From the NCBI RefSeq assembly GCF_018614205.1, contig NZ_JAGGOS010000042.1, positions 62,001-126,000 on the forward strand: DNA of 64,000 nt, in the 5' to 3' direction. The DNA comes from Streptomyces sp. ISL-36 (GTDB taxonomy: Bacteria > Actinomycetota > Actinomycetes > Streptomycetales > Streptomycetaceae). Positions 43,942-53,710 of this stretch are shown here, piece after piece. Positions within the stretch are counted from its first letter, which is position 1, and each line of letters begins with the position of its first letter. Both the position numbers and the translations under genes were made by a program. The notes beneath the pieces were generated by a model, which was not told the origin of the DNA, ran no database searches, and was given only the letters and a program-made list of their open reading frames with translations.

Positions 43942-45786
43942 TCACCAACGCGCTTTGCGGCGAAGGCCCGTGAACAGATAGGCGCAGAGGAGAGCGGTCA
44001 ACGCCAGCGCGAACGCCACCCCCACAGGCTGGGCGACCACACGCACAGCACCCATCAGCCACTGGTCGACGGCTGCCGGCCACTCCATGCTGACGAATGC
44101 ACGAAGCCGGGCGGGAAGTCCGGCGATCGAGCGGCCCGACGGGGCGGAGCGGACGCCCTTCAGCAGGGGAACCAGGGCGATCGGGACCGCGAGCACCGCC
44201 GCCACTCCCGCCGCGGCGACCCGGAAGACCCCCGCACCGAGCACCCCCGCCCAAGCGCAGCCGATGGTCAGTCCGATCCAACTCGCGCAGAGCGTGGGCC
44301 AGTTTTCCGGTACGGAGATCAAGTCGCCGCCGTAGACCAACCGAACGGCCTCCAGGTCGGCCACCACGACGAGGACGGCGAGGAACAGGCCGACCGCCGC
44401 CGCGACCGACAGCTTGGCGAGCAGCAGGCCGAAACGGCGTGGGACGGCCCCCCGGCCGGTGGTGAGCGCCGGGTAGCGGTACTCGTCCCCGAAGGAGAAG
44501 GCGCCGAGCAGCCCCGCACCGAGGGCGGCGGGCGGCAGCGGGGAGAGGCCGGGCCAGGCGGCGAGGACCACGGGAAGGGACGTCCGGCCGCTGCGCGCGA
44601 GCAGCAGCGCGATCAGCACCGAGGCGACCAGGACCGAGGCCACGACCAGCGGTGTGGCCGGGACACCGAGCAGCCTGCGGATCTCGTACCGGAGCGGACG
44701 CAGGGGCGAGCGGGGTGGCCGGCGGGCCGAGGACGGCGCCGGCTCCCGCCCGGCGGCGTGCGCGGCGCCGGTGGAGGCGGTGGAGGCAGTGGAGGCGGTG
44801 GGGGTGCCTGGGTCGGTGCCGGTGGCGGCGGAGGCGCGTGAGCCGGTGGCGGTGCCGGTGGCCGTGGTGGTGGTCTCGGAGCGGGGGCCGGAGACCTTGG
44901 AGGGGGCGTCGGGGCCGGTGTCACCCACCTCGTCGGCGAGTTGGTGGATCAGCACCCCGTGCCGGAAGGCGGTCTCCCCGACAGCGGCGCAGTCACTGCC
45001 GTAGACGGACAGCCGGTTGCCGTTCTCCGCGACGACCTCCACCGAGCGGCGCGCCGCGCGCGCCTCCTGCGTGACGGCGGCGGCGAGCCGCGCGGCATGC
45101 GGAGTGCGTACGGCCACCCGCGGCCGCAGCCGGGTACGCGCGAACTCGGCCACGTCCTGGTCGGCGGTGAGCCTGCCGTCGTGGAGCGTGATCACCCGGT
45201 CCGCGTGACGAGCAGCGTCCCTTGGATTCTCGGTGGTGTAGAGGACGGTGCCGCCCTCGTCGGCGTGGGCGCGCAGGAGTTCGTGCAGCCAGGCGTTCTC
45301 CCGGGCGGACAGACCGGCACCGGGCTCGTCGAGCAGAAGCGTGTGCGGATCGCCCAACAGGGCGGAGGCCAGCCCGAGTCGACGGTCCATCCCGCGCGGC
45401 AGGGTGCCGATGCGCTGGTCGTGGAGGCCGGTGAGCCCCACGGCACCGAGCATCTCGTCGGCCCTCGACGCGGGAACCCCGGTGGCGGCGCACAGCATCC
45501 GCAACTGGCTGCGCAGGGTCCGCGAGGGATGCCCGGGCACATCACCGAGCAGCACTCCGACCTCTCCGGCGGGGTGCGCGATGCGATGGAGGGGGCGACC
45601 ACGGAAGTAGGTGACGCCGCGGCCCGGCTCCAGTTCGAGCATCAGCCGCAGGGCGGTGGTCTTGCCGGAACCGGCGGGGCCCAGCAGGGCCGTGACCTGG
45701 CCCGGCCGAGCCTCGAAGGTGAGATCGTCCACGGCGGGCGGAAGGTCGCGCCGGGGGCTGCTGGTGAGTCCGATGGCCTGGAGCAT
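43942..45786 (-). CDS. ABC transporter, fused ATPase and permease
   Basis: This 614-residue protein combines an ABC ATPase (about 1-230: Walker A GPAGSGKTT, signature-like TLPRGMDRRLGL, Walker B TLLLDEPGAGLS) with an ABC-2 type permease (about 360-610) that has six hydrophobic segments. The linker (about 290-350) is low-complexity Thr/Ala/Ser repeats. The ABC signature is atypical (RGMDRR in place of SGGQ). The substrate is unknown; position next to whiH suggests a housekeeping or developmental exporter. ATPase-permease fusion of this half-transporter kind would act as a homodimer. Confidence 0.85.
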   Translation of the reverse strand: MLQAIGLTSSPRRDLPPAVDDLTFEARPGQVTALLGPAGSGKTTALRLMLELEPGRGVTYFRGRPLHRIAHPAGEVGVLLGDVPGHPSRTLRSQLRMLCAATGVPASRADEMLGAVGLTGLHDQRIGTLPRGMDRRLGLASALLGDPHTLLLDEPGAGLSARENAWLHELLRAHADEGGTVLYTTENPRDAARHADRVITLHDGRLTADQDVAEFARTRLRPRVAVRTPHAARLAAAVTQEARAARRSVEVVAENGNRLSVYGSDCAAVGETAFRHGVLIHQLADEVGDTGPDAPSKVSGPRSETTTTATGTATGSRASAATGTDPGTPTASTASTASTGAAHAAGREPAPSSARRPPRSPLRPLRYEIRRLLGVPATPLVVASVLVASVLIALLLARSGRTSLPVVLAAWPGLSPLPPAALGAGLLGAFSFGDEYRYPALTTGRGAVPRRFGLLLAKLSVAAAVGLFLAVLVVVADLEAVRLVYGGDLISVPENWPTLCASWIGLTIGCAWAGVLGAGVFRVAAAGVAAVLAVPIALVPLLKGVRSAPSGRSIAGLPARLRAFVSMEWPAAVDQWLMGAVRVVAQPVGVAFALALTALLCAYLFTGLRRKARW

Positions 45787-45907
45787 CGCTTCTCTCGCGG
45801 TAGGTGAGACCGCTCCGCGGCAGGGCGGCTACCGAAGCAAGATAACGCTACATTTCGGACTTTTGGTGCAGGGTTGAGGCCTCGGGTCGCCCCAAGGCCG
45901 GTCCTTG

Positions 45908-46678
45908 TCAGATCTCGGGGCGCAGCATCGGGGGATTGAGCAGGGTCGCGCCTCCCGCCCTGAACAGCTGCGCGGGACGGCCTCCCTGGCGGGTGGTGGT
46001 CCCCCCGGCCGGAACCAGGAATCCGGGCGTACCCGTCACCTTCCGGTGGAAGTTGCGCGGGTCGAGCGCCACTCCCCACACCGCCTCGTACACCCTCCTG
46101 AGCTCACCGACCGTGAACTCCGGCGGGCAGAAGGCGGTGGCCAGCGAGGAGTACTCGATCTTCGAGCGGGCCCGCTCCACTCCGTCGGCGAGGATCCTGG
46201 CGTGGTCGAAGGCGAGCGGCCCGGACTGTTCGTCCTCGCCCTGCGCGCCGCCGTCCCGCCCGAGCAGGTCCTCGACCGGCGCCCAGCGGGCGCTGTTCGC
46301 GTCGCCGCCGGCGCGCGGCGCCGGAAGATCCGGCGCCAGGGCCAGATGCGCGACGCTGACCACCCTCATCCGAGGGTCCCGGTCCGGGTCGCCGTAGGTC
46401 GCCAGCTGTTCCAGATGCGCGCCGTTGCCGAGGGCGGGCGGCGGAGCGGCGGGGTCGTGGACGCAGAGCCCGGTCTCCTCGACCAGTTCACGCGCCGCGG
46501 CCGCACCAAGATCCTCGCCTCCCCGGACGAAGCCGCCGGGCAGTGCCCACCGGCCCTGGAACGGGGGTTCTCCCCGTCGTACGACCAAGGCGCACAGGGC
46601 ATGGCGCCGAACGGTGAGCACGACCAGATCGACGGTGACGGCAAAGGGCGGGAAGGCCGACGGGTCGTAGGGAGACAT
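45908..46678 (-). CDS. Nudix hydrolase with C-terminal winged helix (NrtR-like)
   Basis: This 256-residue protein has a Nudix domain (about 10-150) and a winged-helix domain (about 165-240: FTVGELRRVYEAVWGVALDPRNFHRKV), the architecture of NrtR regulators of NAD metabolism. The Nudix box reads GGFVRGGEDLGAAAARELVEETG, with the REx2EE core close to canonical, so it may still hydrolyse or bind ADP-ribose-like nucleotides. The start at 46678 lacks a good Shine-Dalgarno and may be leaderless. A 15-bp palindrome just upstream is a possible autoregulatory site. Confidence 0.85.
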   Translation of the reverse strand: MSPYDPSAFPPFAVTVDLVVLTVRRHALCALVVRRGEPPFQGRWALPGGFVRGGEDLGAAAARELVEETGLCVHDPAAPPPALGNGAHLEQLATYGDPDRDPRMRVVSVAHLALAPDLPAPRAGGDANSARWAPVEDLLGRDGGAQGEDEQSGPLAFDHARILADGVERARSKIEYSSLATAFCPPEFTVGELRRVYEAVWGVALDPRNFHRKVTGTPGFLVPAGGTTTRQGGRPAQLFRAGGATLLNPPMLRPEI

Positions 46679-46691
46679 GCCGCGATCATAG

Positions 46692-46706
46692 TCGTCTTCC
46701 TGACGA
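46692..46706. promoter_or_regulatory. operator candidate upstream of the Nudix regulator
   Basis: TCGTC-ttcct-GACGA, a perfect 5+5+5 inverted repeat 14 bases before the start codon. The position fits repression of the Nudix gene by its own product. Confidence 0.5.
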
Positions 46707-46787
46707 TAAACACGCCCCTCCGATGCATCGACCACGACTTCTTCTGCCCTCCGCGGAGCTTCCCGCGGGGCGTGCGTCCGCACCTGT

Positions 46788-48842
46788 TCAGCCTCCGAGC
46801 TGGAGGCCGTCGGCGGCCTCCTCGACCATGCCCAGCCCGAGCCGGCTCACCCGCACCGCGAACGGCTCTTCCGCCACGCGAAGCCCCGAGAGCCGTACCG
46901 CGCCGAGCGGCGCCGACCTGACGGGGTGCAGGGCGACGGTTCTGTCCGGCGCGTCGGGACGGACCCCGGCGAGCGTGGTCAGCAGATGGACACCGGCGGC
47001 CGCGGCCACGGCGGCGGGACGGCAGGCGGCGGGATGCGGCACGGGGACGGATCCGGCCGTGCGCTGTTCTCCGGCGTACATCTCGGGCATCCGGTGACCG
47101 AACGCCTCGGCAGCGTCGAGGACGCCGCACAGCAGGGACGCCGCCTCTCTCTCGTATCCCGCCGCGGCGAGTCCGCCGACGGCCACCGCCGTCTCGTGCA
47201 CCCGCACCGCGCCGGCCCGATGGCCGAAGGGGTTGTGGCCCGGTTCCTTGGTCCCGAGGCTGCGCAGCCCCCAGCCGGAGTCCAGCACCGGAGTGCCGAG
47301 CAGTCTGGCCAGCTGTTCCGTGCCGGCCTTGTCCAACAGGCCGGGTGCGTACCGGCCGCCGCCCGACAGACCGGTGTCCAGCAGGTGCGCCGCCCAGCCG
47401 CCCAGCTGCGTCCACGGCCGGCCACCCGGCACGCGGGCCGCGGCCGGCCTGCCGCCGGACCGGTCGTCGAGCCAGAACTCCGCGCGGAACCGCTCGCGCA
47501 GGACGCCCGCCCACTCCCGCCAGGCATCCCCGCCCGGCCGGCCGCAGGCATCGAGCAGGTCGGCTCCGAGCACGGCCGCACGATGGGCGTGCGCCTGGGT
47601 CTCGGCCCGCCAGGGCCCGGCGGGCCCCGGGTCCTGGACGAACCCGTTGGCATCGGCGGCGGCCCGCAGCCATCCCAGGCAACGCTCCGCCGCGGGGAGC
47701 AGCTCGGCGAGGTCGCGCTCGGGCAGCCCCCAGCGGCGCGCCTCGGCCAGGACCGCGGGGAACGCGAGGGTGGCCTCGATTCCGGTACAGCGCGGCGGAA
47801 GGTACGGCCCGGCGTCCCTGAGGGGACCGGGGATGCGGCCCGATTCGCGGCTCGGCCCACCGAGCTGGAGCCGGGCCAGGGCGCGAAGGGTCGTGACGGC
47901 GAGCCGGGTTCCGAGCGGCAGAACCATGCGCGCGGCCCAGAGCGCCTCGGCGGTGATCGGTCCGCAGCGCCAGGGCACGCCGGCCGCGAGATGGATGTCG
48001 GCGGGATGCGAGGGGTCGCGTTGGAGGAGTGCCCGGAGGTCCTCGAGGGACGTGCGCAGGAGCTCCGCCGCGCGCGGATCGTCCCCCTCGGCACGGGCTT
48101 CGGAGAAGACCTGACCGCCGGGGCGTCCGCTGCCGGGTGCCGGGGCCCCTGCGGAACGCGGCGTGCGATCACCGCGCACTCTGAGCTCGATGGTGCGGGC
48201 CGCTCCGGGCTCCAGCTCGACCTCCCAGCGGAGGAGCCCGGCCGCGGCCATGGCGTCCGTCGGCGGGGGGTCGGCGGTGACGGCCACGTACCGGCCGTCG
48301 TCCGCGGTCCACCGCAGCCCCGTGCCGTGGACGCTGGCGGAGAGCTCGGGCCCGGCGCGCCCGGCCGCCACCGCCCACAGATCCGCGAGATCCGTCCCCA
48401 GAGCGATTTCCACCGGGAGCCGCAGCGTTCTGCCTGCGGCGCTGCGCAGAGTGATCCGCTCCGTCCCGTCGGCGCCGCGCGCACGCTCGACGACGAGTCC
48501 TGGGTCGGGGCCGATGTCTCCGACGGTGCGCAGGACTCCGAGGAAGGTGGCACGGTCGGCGCCGGCCGATCTGCCGTGGAGGGCGAGCGGTTCGCGGCCG
48601 GCCACGCGCAGGACGCAGCGGGAGAGGAGTCGCCGTCCGGCCAGGTAGACGCCTTCGATGCCGCGCCCGGTGAGCTGCCCGTGCTCGGCGCTGACGGCCA
48701 GAGCGGGCAGGGCGACGCTGATGAGCGCGTTGTGGACCGACGGCAGCTCACCCGGCCGTGCGGTGCCCGCGGATACGGGGGTCCCGGTGGCGGGCGTGTG
48801 TCCGGCCGGGAGTCCAGGGGCCGGGGCGGGACTGGGGGCCAT
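46788..48842 (-). CDS. glycogen-debranching-like glycosidase (amylo-alpha-1,6-glucosidase type)
   Basis: This 684-residue cytoplasmic protein has an N-terminal debranching-enzyme-type beta domain (HNALISVALPALAVSAEHGQLTGRGIEG, quoted in outline; RITLRSAAGRTLRLPVEIALG) and a C-terminal (alpha/alpha)6 barrel (about 310-660) with TGIEATLAFPAVLAEARRWG and FWLDDRSGGRPAAAR. It probably trims glycogen or alpha-glucan. A long Ala/Pro N-terminal tail (residues 1-35) precedes the fold. The start has no strong ribosome site. No other glycogen gene is adjacent. Confidence 0.83.
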   Translation of the reverse strand: MAPSPAPAPGLPAGHTPATGTPVSAGTARPGELPSVHNALISVALPALAVSAEHGQLTGRGIEGVYLAGRRLLSRCVLRVAGREPLALHGRSAGADRATFLGVLRTVGDIGPDPGLVVERARGADGTERITLRSAAGRTLRLPVEIALGTDLADLWAVAAGRAGPELSASVHGTGLRWTADDGRYVAVTADPPPTDAMAAAGLLRWEVELEPGAARTIELRVRGDRTPRSAGAPAPGSGRPGGQVFSEARAEGDDPRAAELLRTSLEDLRALLQRDPSHPADIHLAAGVPWRCGPITAEALWAARMVLPLGTRLAVTTLRALARLQLGGPSRESGRIPGPLRDAGPYLPPRCTGIEATLAFPAVLAEARRWGLPERDLAELLPAAERCLGWLRAAADANGFVQDPGPAGPWRAETQAHAHRAAVLGADLLDACGRPGGDAWREWAGVLRERFRAEFWLDDRSGGRPAAARVPGGRPWTQLGGWAAHLLDTGLSGGGRYAPGLLDKAGTEQLARLLGTPVLDSGWGLRSLGTKEPGHNPFGHRAGAVRVHETAVAVGGLAAAGYEREAASLLCGVLDAAEAFGHRMPEMYAGEQRTAGSVPVPHPAACRPAAVAAAAGVHLLTTLAGVRPDAPDRTVALHPVRSAPLGAVRLSGLRVAEEPFAVRVSRLGLGMVEEAADGLQLGG

Positions 48843-48957
48843 GAGTGGTGTGCTGTGCTCTCTGTGCGGTCCGGACAGCCGGTCGGATGTCGGCGGCACG
48901 GGTCGTCGGGCTCCGCCACAGAGCTGAACGCCGCTTCGGGGGGCCTGGTCACGGGCG

Positions 48958-50379
48958 TCATCGCCCGCTCCTCGTCCCGCGCTGCCCACTGCGCCGGGCG
49001 GCGGTGTCCCGAAGGGCCTTGGACGGTGCCCCGCCGGGCCGGGCGCTGTCGGCCGGTCCGTTCCTCTTCCCCGCCGACCCGCTCTTCCTCCCGGCCGGCC
49101 CGGTCTTCTTCGCGGGCTGCCGGAGTGCCTGGGAACGGCCGGTGCGGGGCCGGACCCGGCGCGCCGCGAGGCGCGATTCCGCGGCCGCGGCCTCCCTGGC
49201 CTCGCGTTCCTCCCGCAGGCAGCTACGCAGTGATTCGGGGTCGAGACCCTCGTTGCAGGCCTGATGCAGCAGACGCGCGAAGACGTAGTCGGAGTCGGCC
49301 TCGAGCGCGAGGCCCAGGGCCACCCGGGCGGCCGGCTCGTCACCGGTGGACCAGGCCACCCAACCCGCGAGGGTGAGGGGCGCCGCGGCATGCTCCTCGT
49401 AGGGGGCGACGCAGCGTCGGGCCAACGCGCGCCACAGCCGCAGGGCGGCCGCGGCCTCCGGTCCCTCCATCCATTCGGCCGCCTGATCCCGGGTCTCCCG
49501 GTCCTGGAGCCCGAGGATCAGTGCGGCGGCCTCGTCGGGCTCGATCAGAGCGTCGTCGGCCGCGTCCCTCTCCGCCGTTCCCGTGCGGCGCGGAATGCCG
49601 GCCGCGGGTGTCACGTCCGGGCCGACGCCGTCTGCGGACGGCCGTCCGAACCGGCGGAGCATCTGGCGGGCGAGCTTCAGCGTCGTCTCTCGGATCTCCT
49701 CCCGGCCCTGCCCCGGCGGGCCCTCGAGGATCTTGGGGACGATGACGGCGGCGGCCGCGTTCAGTGCCGTGCGCTGCTGGTCGTCGCCCGGCGACTCGCG
49801 TGGCTTGAGCCGCGCCTGCATCTCCCGCAGCGTTCCCCTCACCTGGATTCCGGCGTAGGCCGCCGATGCCGCCATGACCGATGTACCGGTCAGTGCGAGG
49901 GGTGTGCCGTCGGGCGGGCAGCAGCGGGCGTCGGGACAGCAGTAGGAGAAGTAGAGACCGTCCGAGATGCAGAGCACTTCGTAGACCGGAATGTCGAGCT
50001 CGCCACAGGCGGTGCGCAGCCGCTGGGCGAACGGGCGCAGACGTTCCATCGTCCGGCGGCCCGTCTCACCGGGCTCGGGGTCCTGACAGAGGAAGACGAC
50101 GATCCCGTCCGGGCGGGCGCCGCGCCGGGCACAGCCGTCGACGAGGCACTCCGCGAGGTGCTCCGCCGTCGAAGGCCATTCCTTGGGCGAGCTCGGGATG
50201 CCGAGCCTGACCCGGCCCCCGAATCGTCCGTGCTCGCCGTGGAGCGCGACGAGGACGACCGAGTCGTTGGGGTGGAAGCCGAGCATGAAAGGAAGTGCGT
50301 CGGCCAGTTCGGCGGGGCCGCGCAGGGTGATGTGCTGCGTTTCGGACGATCCACGTGATTCGCGGGGGTTCGTGTTCAT
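48958..50379 (-). CDS. DUF4192 domain protein
   Basis: This is an actinobacterial protein of unknown function, 473 residues. The N-terminal DUF4192 core (about 15-360) opens with [32 protein letters not shown] (outline) and contains [14 protein letters not shown], a cysteine-rich loop. The C-terminal 80 residues are Arg/Lys/Gly/Ala-rich and could bind nucleic acid. The ATG at 50379 is used; a GTG two codons earlier is also possible. It is divergent from recQ, sharing a 153-base promoter region with DnaA-box-like sites, which hints at a DNA-related role (inference only). Confidence 0.85.
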   Translation of the reverse strand: MNTNPRESRGSSETQHITLRGPAELADALPFMLGFHPNDSVVLVALHGEHGRFGGRVRLGIPSSPKEWPSTAEHLAECLVDGCARRGARPDGIVVFLCQDPEPGETGRRTMERLRPFAQRLRTACGELDIPVYEVLCISDGLYFSYCCPDARCCPPDGTPLALTGTSVMAASAAYAGIQVRGTLREMQARLKPRESPGDDQQRTALNAAAAVIVPKILEGPPGQGREEIRETTLKLARQMLRRFGRPSADGVGPDVTPAAGIPRRTGTAERDAADDALIEPDEAAALILGLQDRETRDQAAEWMEGPEAAAALRLWRALARRCVAPYEEHAAAPLTLAGWVAWSTGDEPAARVALGLALEADSDYVFARLLHQACNEGLDPESLRSCLREEREAREAAAAESRLAARRVRPRTGRSQALRQPAKKTGPAGRKSGSAGKRNGPADSARPGGAPSKALRDTAARRSGQRGTRSGR

Positions 50380-50420
50380 GGTCACGACGTTCTCGCGCTC
50401 GGCGCCGACTCCGAAAGCCC

Positions 50421-50481
50421 TGTGGATAACTCTCGCGGGCGACCCCGAACCGGAGCCGCCCGCTCCCGCCGATTGTCCACA
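50421..50481. promoter_or_regulatory. pair of DnaA-box-like sites between DUF4192 and recQ
   Basis: TTATCCACA on the minus strand (50421-50429) and TTGTCCACA on the plus strand (50473-50481) face each other. The second is the Streptomyces DnaA box consensus and the first the E. coli one. They lie in the intergenic region of the divergent recQ and DUF4192 genes. Confidence 0.5.
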
Positions 50482-50532
50482 GGATGCACGGCTCGTTCGC
50501 GCATTGTCCGAACCATCGGGTTGCATGGGGGC

Positions 50533-52716
50533 ATGACCAACGCAGACCGCCTCGAAGACCGCGTGGCCCTCCGAGCCGACGCCGATGCCGTACTCGCCCG
50601 CCTCGTCGGCGACACCACCGGCACGGCGAGACTCCGTGAGGACCAGTGGCGTGCCATCGAGGTGCTCGTCGCGGACAAGCGGCGCGCGCTGGTCGTGCAG
50701 CGGACCGGGTGGGGCAAGTCCGCCGTGTACTTCGTGGCGACCTCCCTGCTGCGCGAGCTCGGCAGCGGACCCACCGTGATCGTCTCCCCGCTGCTCGCGC
50801 TGATGCGCAACCAGGTGGAGGCGGCCGCCCGGGCCGGCATCACGGCCCGCACCATCAACTCGTCGAACACGGAGGAGTGGGAGTCCGTCCAGCAGGAGGT
50901 GGCGGCGGGCGATGTCGACGTGCTGCTGGTCAGCCCGGAGCGGCTCAACAACCCCGACTTCCGCGATCAGGTGCTCCCCCGGCTCGCGGCCGCCACGGGC
51001 CTTCTCGTGGTCGATGAGGCTCACTGCATCTCCGACTGGGGCCACGACTTCCGGCCCGACTACCGGCGGCTGCGCACGATGCTGGCCGATCTGCCGGCCG
51101 GCGTCCCGGTGCTCGCCACGACGGCGACGGCCAACGCCCGGGTGACGGCGGACGTGGCGGAGCAGCTCGGTACGGGTGCCGGCACGGACGCGCTGGTGCT
51201 GCGCGGTCCGCTGGACCGGGAGAGCTTGAGCCTGAGCGTGGTCCAACTCCCCGACGCCGCGCACCGACTGGCCTGGCTTGCCGATCACCTCGGCGAGCTG
51301 CCCGGCTCGGGCATCATCTACACGCTCACGGTCGCGGCCGCCGAGGAGGTCACGGCCTATCTGCGCCAATGCGGGCACACGGTGTCCTCCTACACGGGCC
51401 GCACCGAGAACGCCGACCGCCAGCAGGCGGAGGAGGACCTGCTGGCCAACCGGGTCAAGGCGCTGGTCGCGACGTCGGCGCTCGGGATGGGGTTCGACAA
51501 GCCCGACCTCGGCTTCGTCGTGCACCTCGGCTCGCCCTCCTCCCCCATCGCGTACTACCAGCAGGTGGGCCGGGCCGGGCGCGGGGTGGACCATGCGGAG
51601 GTCCTGCTGCTGCCGGGCAAGGAGGACGAGGCGATCTGGCAGTACTTCGCGTCGGTCGCCTTCCCGCCCGAGGAGCAGGTGCGCCGCACGCTGGACGTGC
51701 TCGCGCACGCCGACCGGCCGCTGTCGTTGCCGGCTCTCGAGCCGCTGGTCGAGCTGCGGCGGACCCGGCTGGAGACGATGCTCAAGGTGCTGGACGTCGA
51801 CGGCGCGGTGCACCGGGTGAAGGGTGGGTGGACGAGCACCGGGCAGCCATGGGTCTACGACTCCGAGCGGTACGCGTGGGTGGCGAGGCAGCGGGCGGCG
51901 GAGCAGCAGGCGATGCGCGACTACGCGTCGGGGACGGGCTGCCGGATGGAGTTCCTGCGGCGCCAGTTGGATGACGAGGAGGCCGCTCCCTGTGGGCGCT
52001 GCGACAACTGCTCGGGGCCCCGGTTCGACGCGAAGGTGACGGGTGCCGCGCTGGATGCCGCCAAGGGCGAGCTGGGACGGCCGGGCGTGGACGTGGAGCC
52101 GCGCAAGATGTGGCCGACCGGACTCCCGGCGGTCGGCGTCGATCTGAAGGGCCGTATCCCTGCGGCCGAGCAGTCGTTCGGCGGGCGGGCCCTGGGCCGG
52201 CTCTCGGACATCGGCTGGGGCAACCGACTGCGTCCGATGCTCACGGAGCGGGCCCCGGACGGCCCGGTCCCCGACGATGTGGTGCAGGCGGTGGTCCGTG
52301 TGCTCGCCGACTGGGCCAAGGGGCCCGGGGGTTGGGCGTCGGGGGCGCCGGACGCTCCCGCCCGGCCGGCCGGTGTGGTCATGGTCGCCTCGCGCAGCCG
52401 GCCGCATCTGGTGGGTTCTCTCGGGCAGCGGATCGCCGAGATCGGCCGGATGCCGTTGCTGGGTGCCGTGGAGTACGCGCCTGGGGCGGAGGAGCTGCGG
52501 ATCTCCCGAACGAACAGCGCCCAGCGCGTGGTCGGGCTCCATCAGGCGCTCACGGTTCCGCCGGCACTGGCCGAGCGGCTCGCTTCGGCAGGCGGGCCGG
52601 TTCTGCTGGTTGACGATCTGTCGGACAGCGGCTGGACGCTTGCCGTGGCGTCGCGGCTGCTGCGCCGGGCGGGAGCGGAGGGGGTGTTTCCGCTGGTGCT
52701 TGCCGTCCAGGGGTGA
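50533..52716 (+). CDS. RecQ-family helicase with phosphoribosyltransferase-like C-terminus
   Basis: This is an ATP-dependent 3'-5' DNA helicase of 727 residues. Helicase motifs are clear: motif 0 [15 protein letters not shown] (59-63), [53 protein letters not shown] zinc site has CRMEF…CGRCDNC (about 470-490). No HRDC domain follows. Instead the last 60 residues contain [21 protein letters not shown], which resembles the PRPP loop of ComF/GntX phosphoribosyltransferases. The start at 50533 is after GGGGGC, a weak site. It probably works in recombination or replication-fork repair. Confidence 0.9.
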   Translation: MTNADRLEDRVALRADADAVLARLVGDTTGTARLREDQWRAIEVLVADKRRALVVQRTGWGKSAVYFVATSLLRELGSGPTVIVSPLLALMRNQVEAAARAGITARTINSSNTEEWESVQQEVAAGDVDVLLVSPERLNNPDFRDQVLPRLAAATGLLVVDEAHCISDWGHDFRPDYRRLRTMLADLPAGVPVLATTATANARVTADVAEQLGTGAGTDALVLRGPLDRESLSLSVVQLPDAAHRLAWLADHLGELPGSGIIYTLTVAAAEEVTAYLRQCGHTVSSYTGRTENADRQQAEEDLLANRVKALVATSALGMGFDKPDLGFVVHLGSPSSPIAYYQQVGRAGRGVDHAEVLLLPGKEDEAIWQYFASVAFPPEEQVRRTLDVLAHADRPLSLPALEPLVELRRTRLETMLKVLDVDGAVHRVKGGWTSTGQPWVYDSERYAWVARQRAAEQQAMRDYASGTGCRMEFLRRQLDDEEAAPCGRCDNCSGPRFDAKVTGAALDAAKGELGRPGVDVEPRKMWPTGLPAVGVDLKGRIPAAEQSFGGRALGRLSDIGWGNRLRPMLTERAPDGPVPDDVVQAVVRVLADWAKGPGGWASGAPDAPARPAGVVMVASRSRPHLVGSLGQRIAEIGRMPLLGAVEYAPGAEELRISRTNSAQRVVGLHQALTVPPALAERLASAGGPVLLVDDLSDSGWTLAVASRLLRRAGAEGVFPLVLAVQG

Positions 52717-52932
52717 AACGGGGAGTGAACAAGGGGTGGCTGGGCAGGGATATGAGTGTCATACCGGCTCATTCCCGTCAGCGGCCTCAATTGCTCGTTG
52801 CCGCCCGCGCACGGGCCAGGAAGAATTGGGAATCCGCCCCGCACGGCCCCTACGCGGTCCTGAAGGACTGTGCCGTGGTGCGCCCTCACTCGACCCTGCC
52901 CGCCCAGCGGGCGCGTATCCGAAGGGAGGACC

Positions 52933-53562
52933 GTGACCTTCGGATTCGCTCCGTCCGCAGCCACCTCGATCAGCTCGTCGTCCGGGTCCGCCAGCCGCCT
53001 CGCTCGGATGCTCGAACCCTCCGAGTGGGCGGCGGCCGGAATCCCGCTGCTCTCCAACCCTCGCGAGGTCGTCAGCGGTCTGCACAGCCGCCATCGCCCG
53101 ACGCCCGCGACCGCGGTCATCGCCGTTCTCGACCATGAGGAACGGCTCGCCGCCAGCGCGTCGTTCGCCCGCCGCTCCGTCGCCGCGGACGGCTGGGAGT
53201 TCCGCAACGCGCTCCTCGCGCATCTACGCCGCGTCATTCCGCACGATCTGCGGCGCCGCACCCCAGTGCGGACGGCCGTGCTCCTCTACTGCCGCGACGG
53301 CGACGAACGGTGGACGGAGGAGGACGGTGCCTGGATGTGGGGGCTGCGGGACGCCTGCACGCTCCACGGCCTGCGCTGTGGGGCGTACATCACCCTGACG
53401 CGTGGGGGCTGGCAGGTGCTGGGCGAGGGCCGCGGTGGCCGTCAGCCCAGCTCCGACTCACGTCCGACGGCTCTCGGAGACGTCAACTCCGAGCTGGACG
53501 CCCTCACTCCGCGTAGCGCGGGCGGCGCCGCCGAGCCACTGCGCCGGACGGCGGCACGTTGA
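52933..53562 (+). CDS. conserved hypothetical protein (209 aa)
   Basis: Of unknown function. Residues 1-30 are Ser-rich; the rest is a mixed alpha/beta domain with ATAVIAVLDHEERLAA, RTAVLLYCRDGDERWTEEDGAWMWGLRDA (partial) and GLRCGAYITLTRGGW. No catalytic signature is clear. GTG 52933 has GGGAGG upstream. It is followed by a run of plus-strand DNA converging on the helicase-like relic gene. It does not show signs of transfer. Confidence 0.72.
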   Translation: MTFGFAPSAATSISSSSGSASRLARMLEPSEWAAAGIPLLSNPREVVSGLHSRHRPTPATAVIAVLDHEERLAASASFARRSVAADGWEFRNALLAHLRRVIPHDLRRRTPVRTAVLLYCRDGDERWTEEDGAWMWGLRDACTLHGLRCGAYITLTRGGWQVLGEGRGGRQPSSDSRPTALGDVNSELDALTPRSAGGAAEPLRRTAAR

Positions 53563-53710
53563 AGCACCTGCGGTAACCCACCAGCCGCCAGAGCCCACGG
53601 ACGACACCGCGCCCGCGTCGATGGGGGCCGCGGCGCCACGGCCCGGCCGCCCACGCGGGGCGGCCGGGTACGCGGGGCGGCCGGGTCAGGGCCGCGTTGC
53701 TCACTCGGGC

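Noticed and set aside
50380..52542. Upstream extension of the DUF4192 frame to 1194 residues
   Set aside because: The extension runs antisense through recQ and has no recognisable domain; the DUF4192 core begins at 50379.
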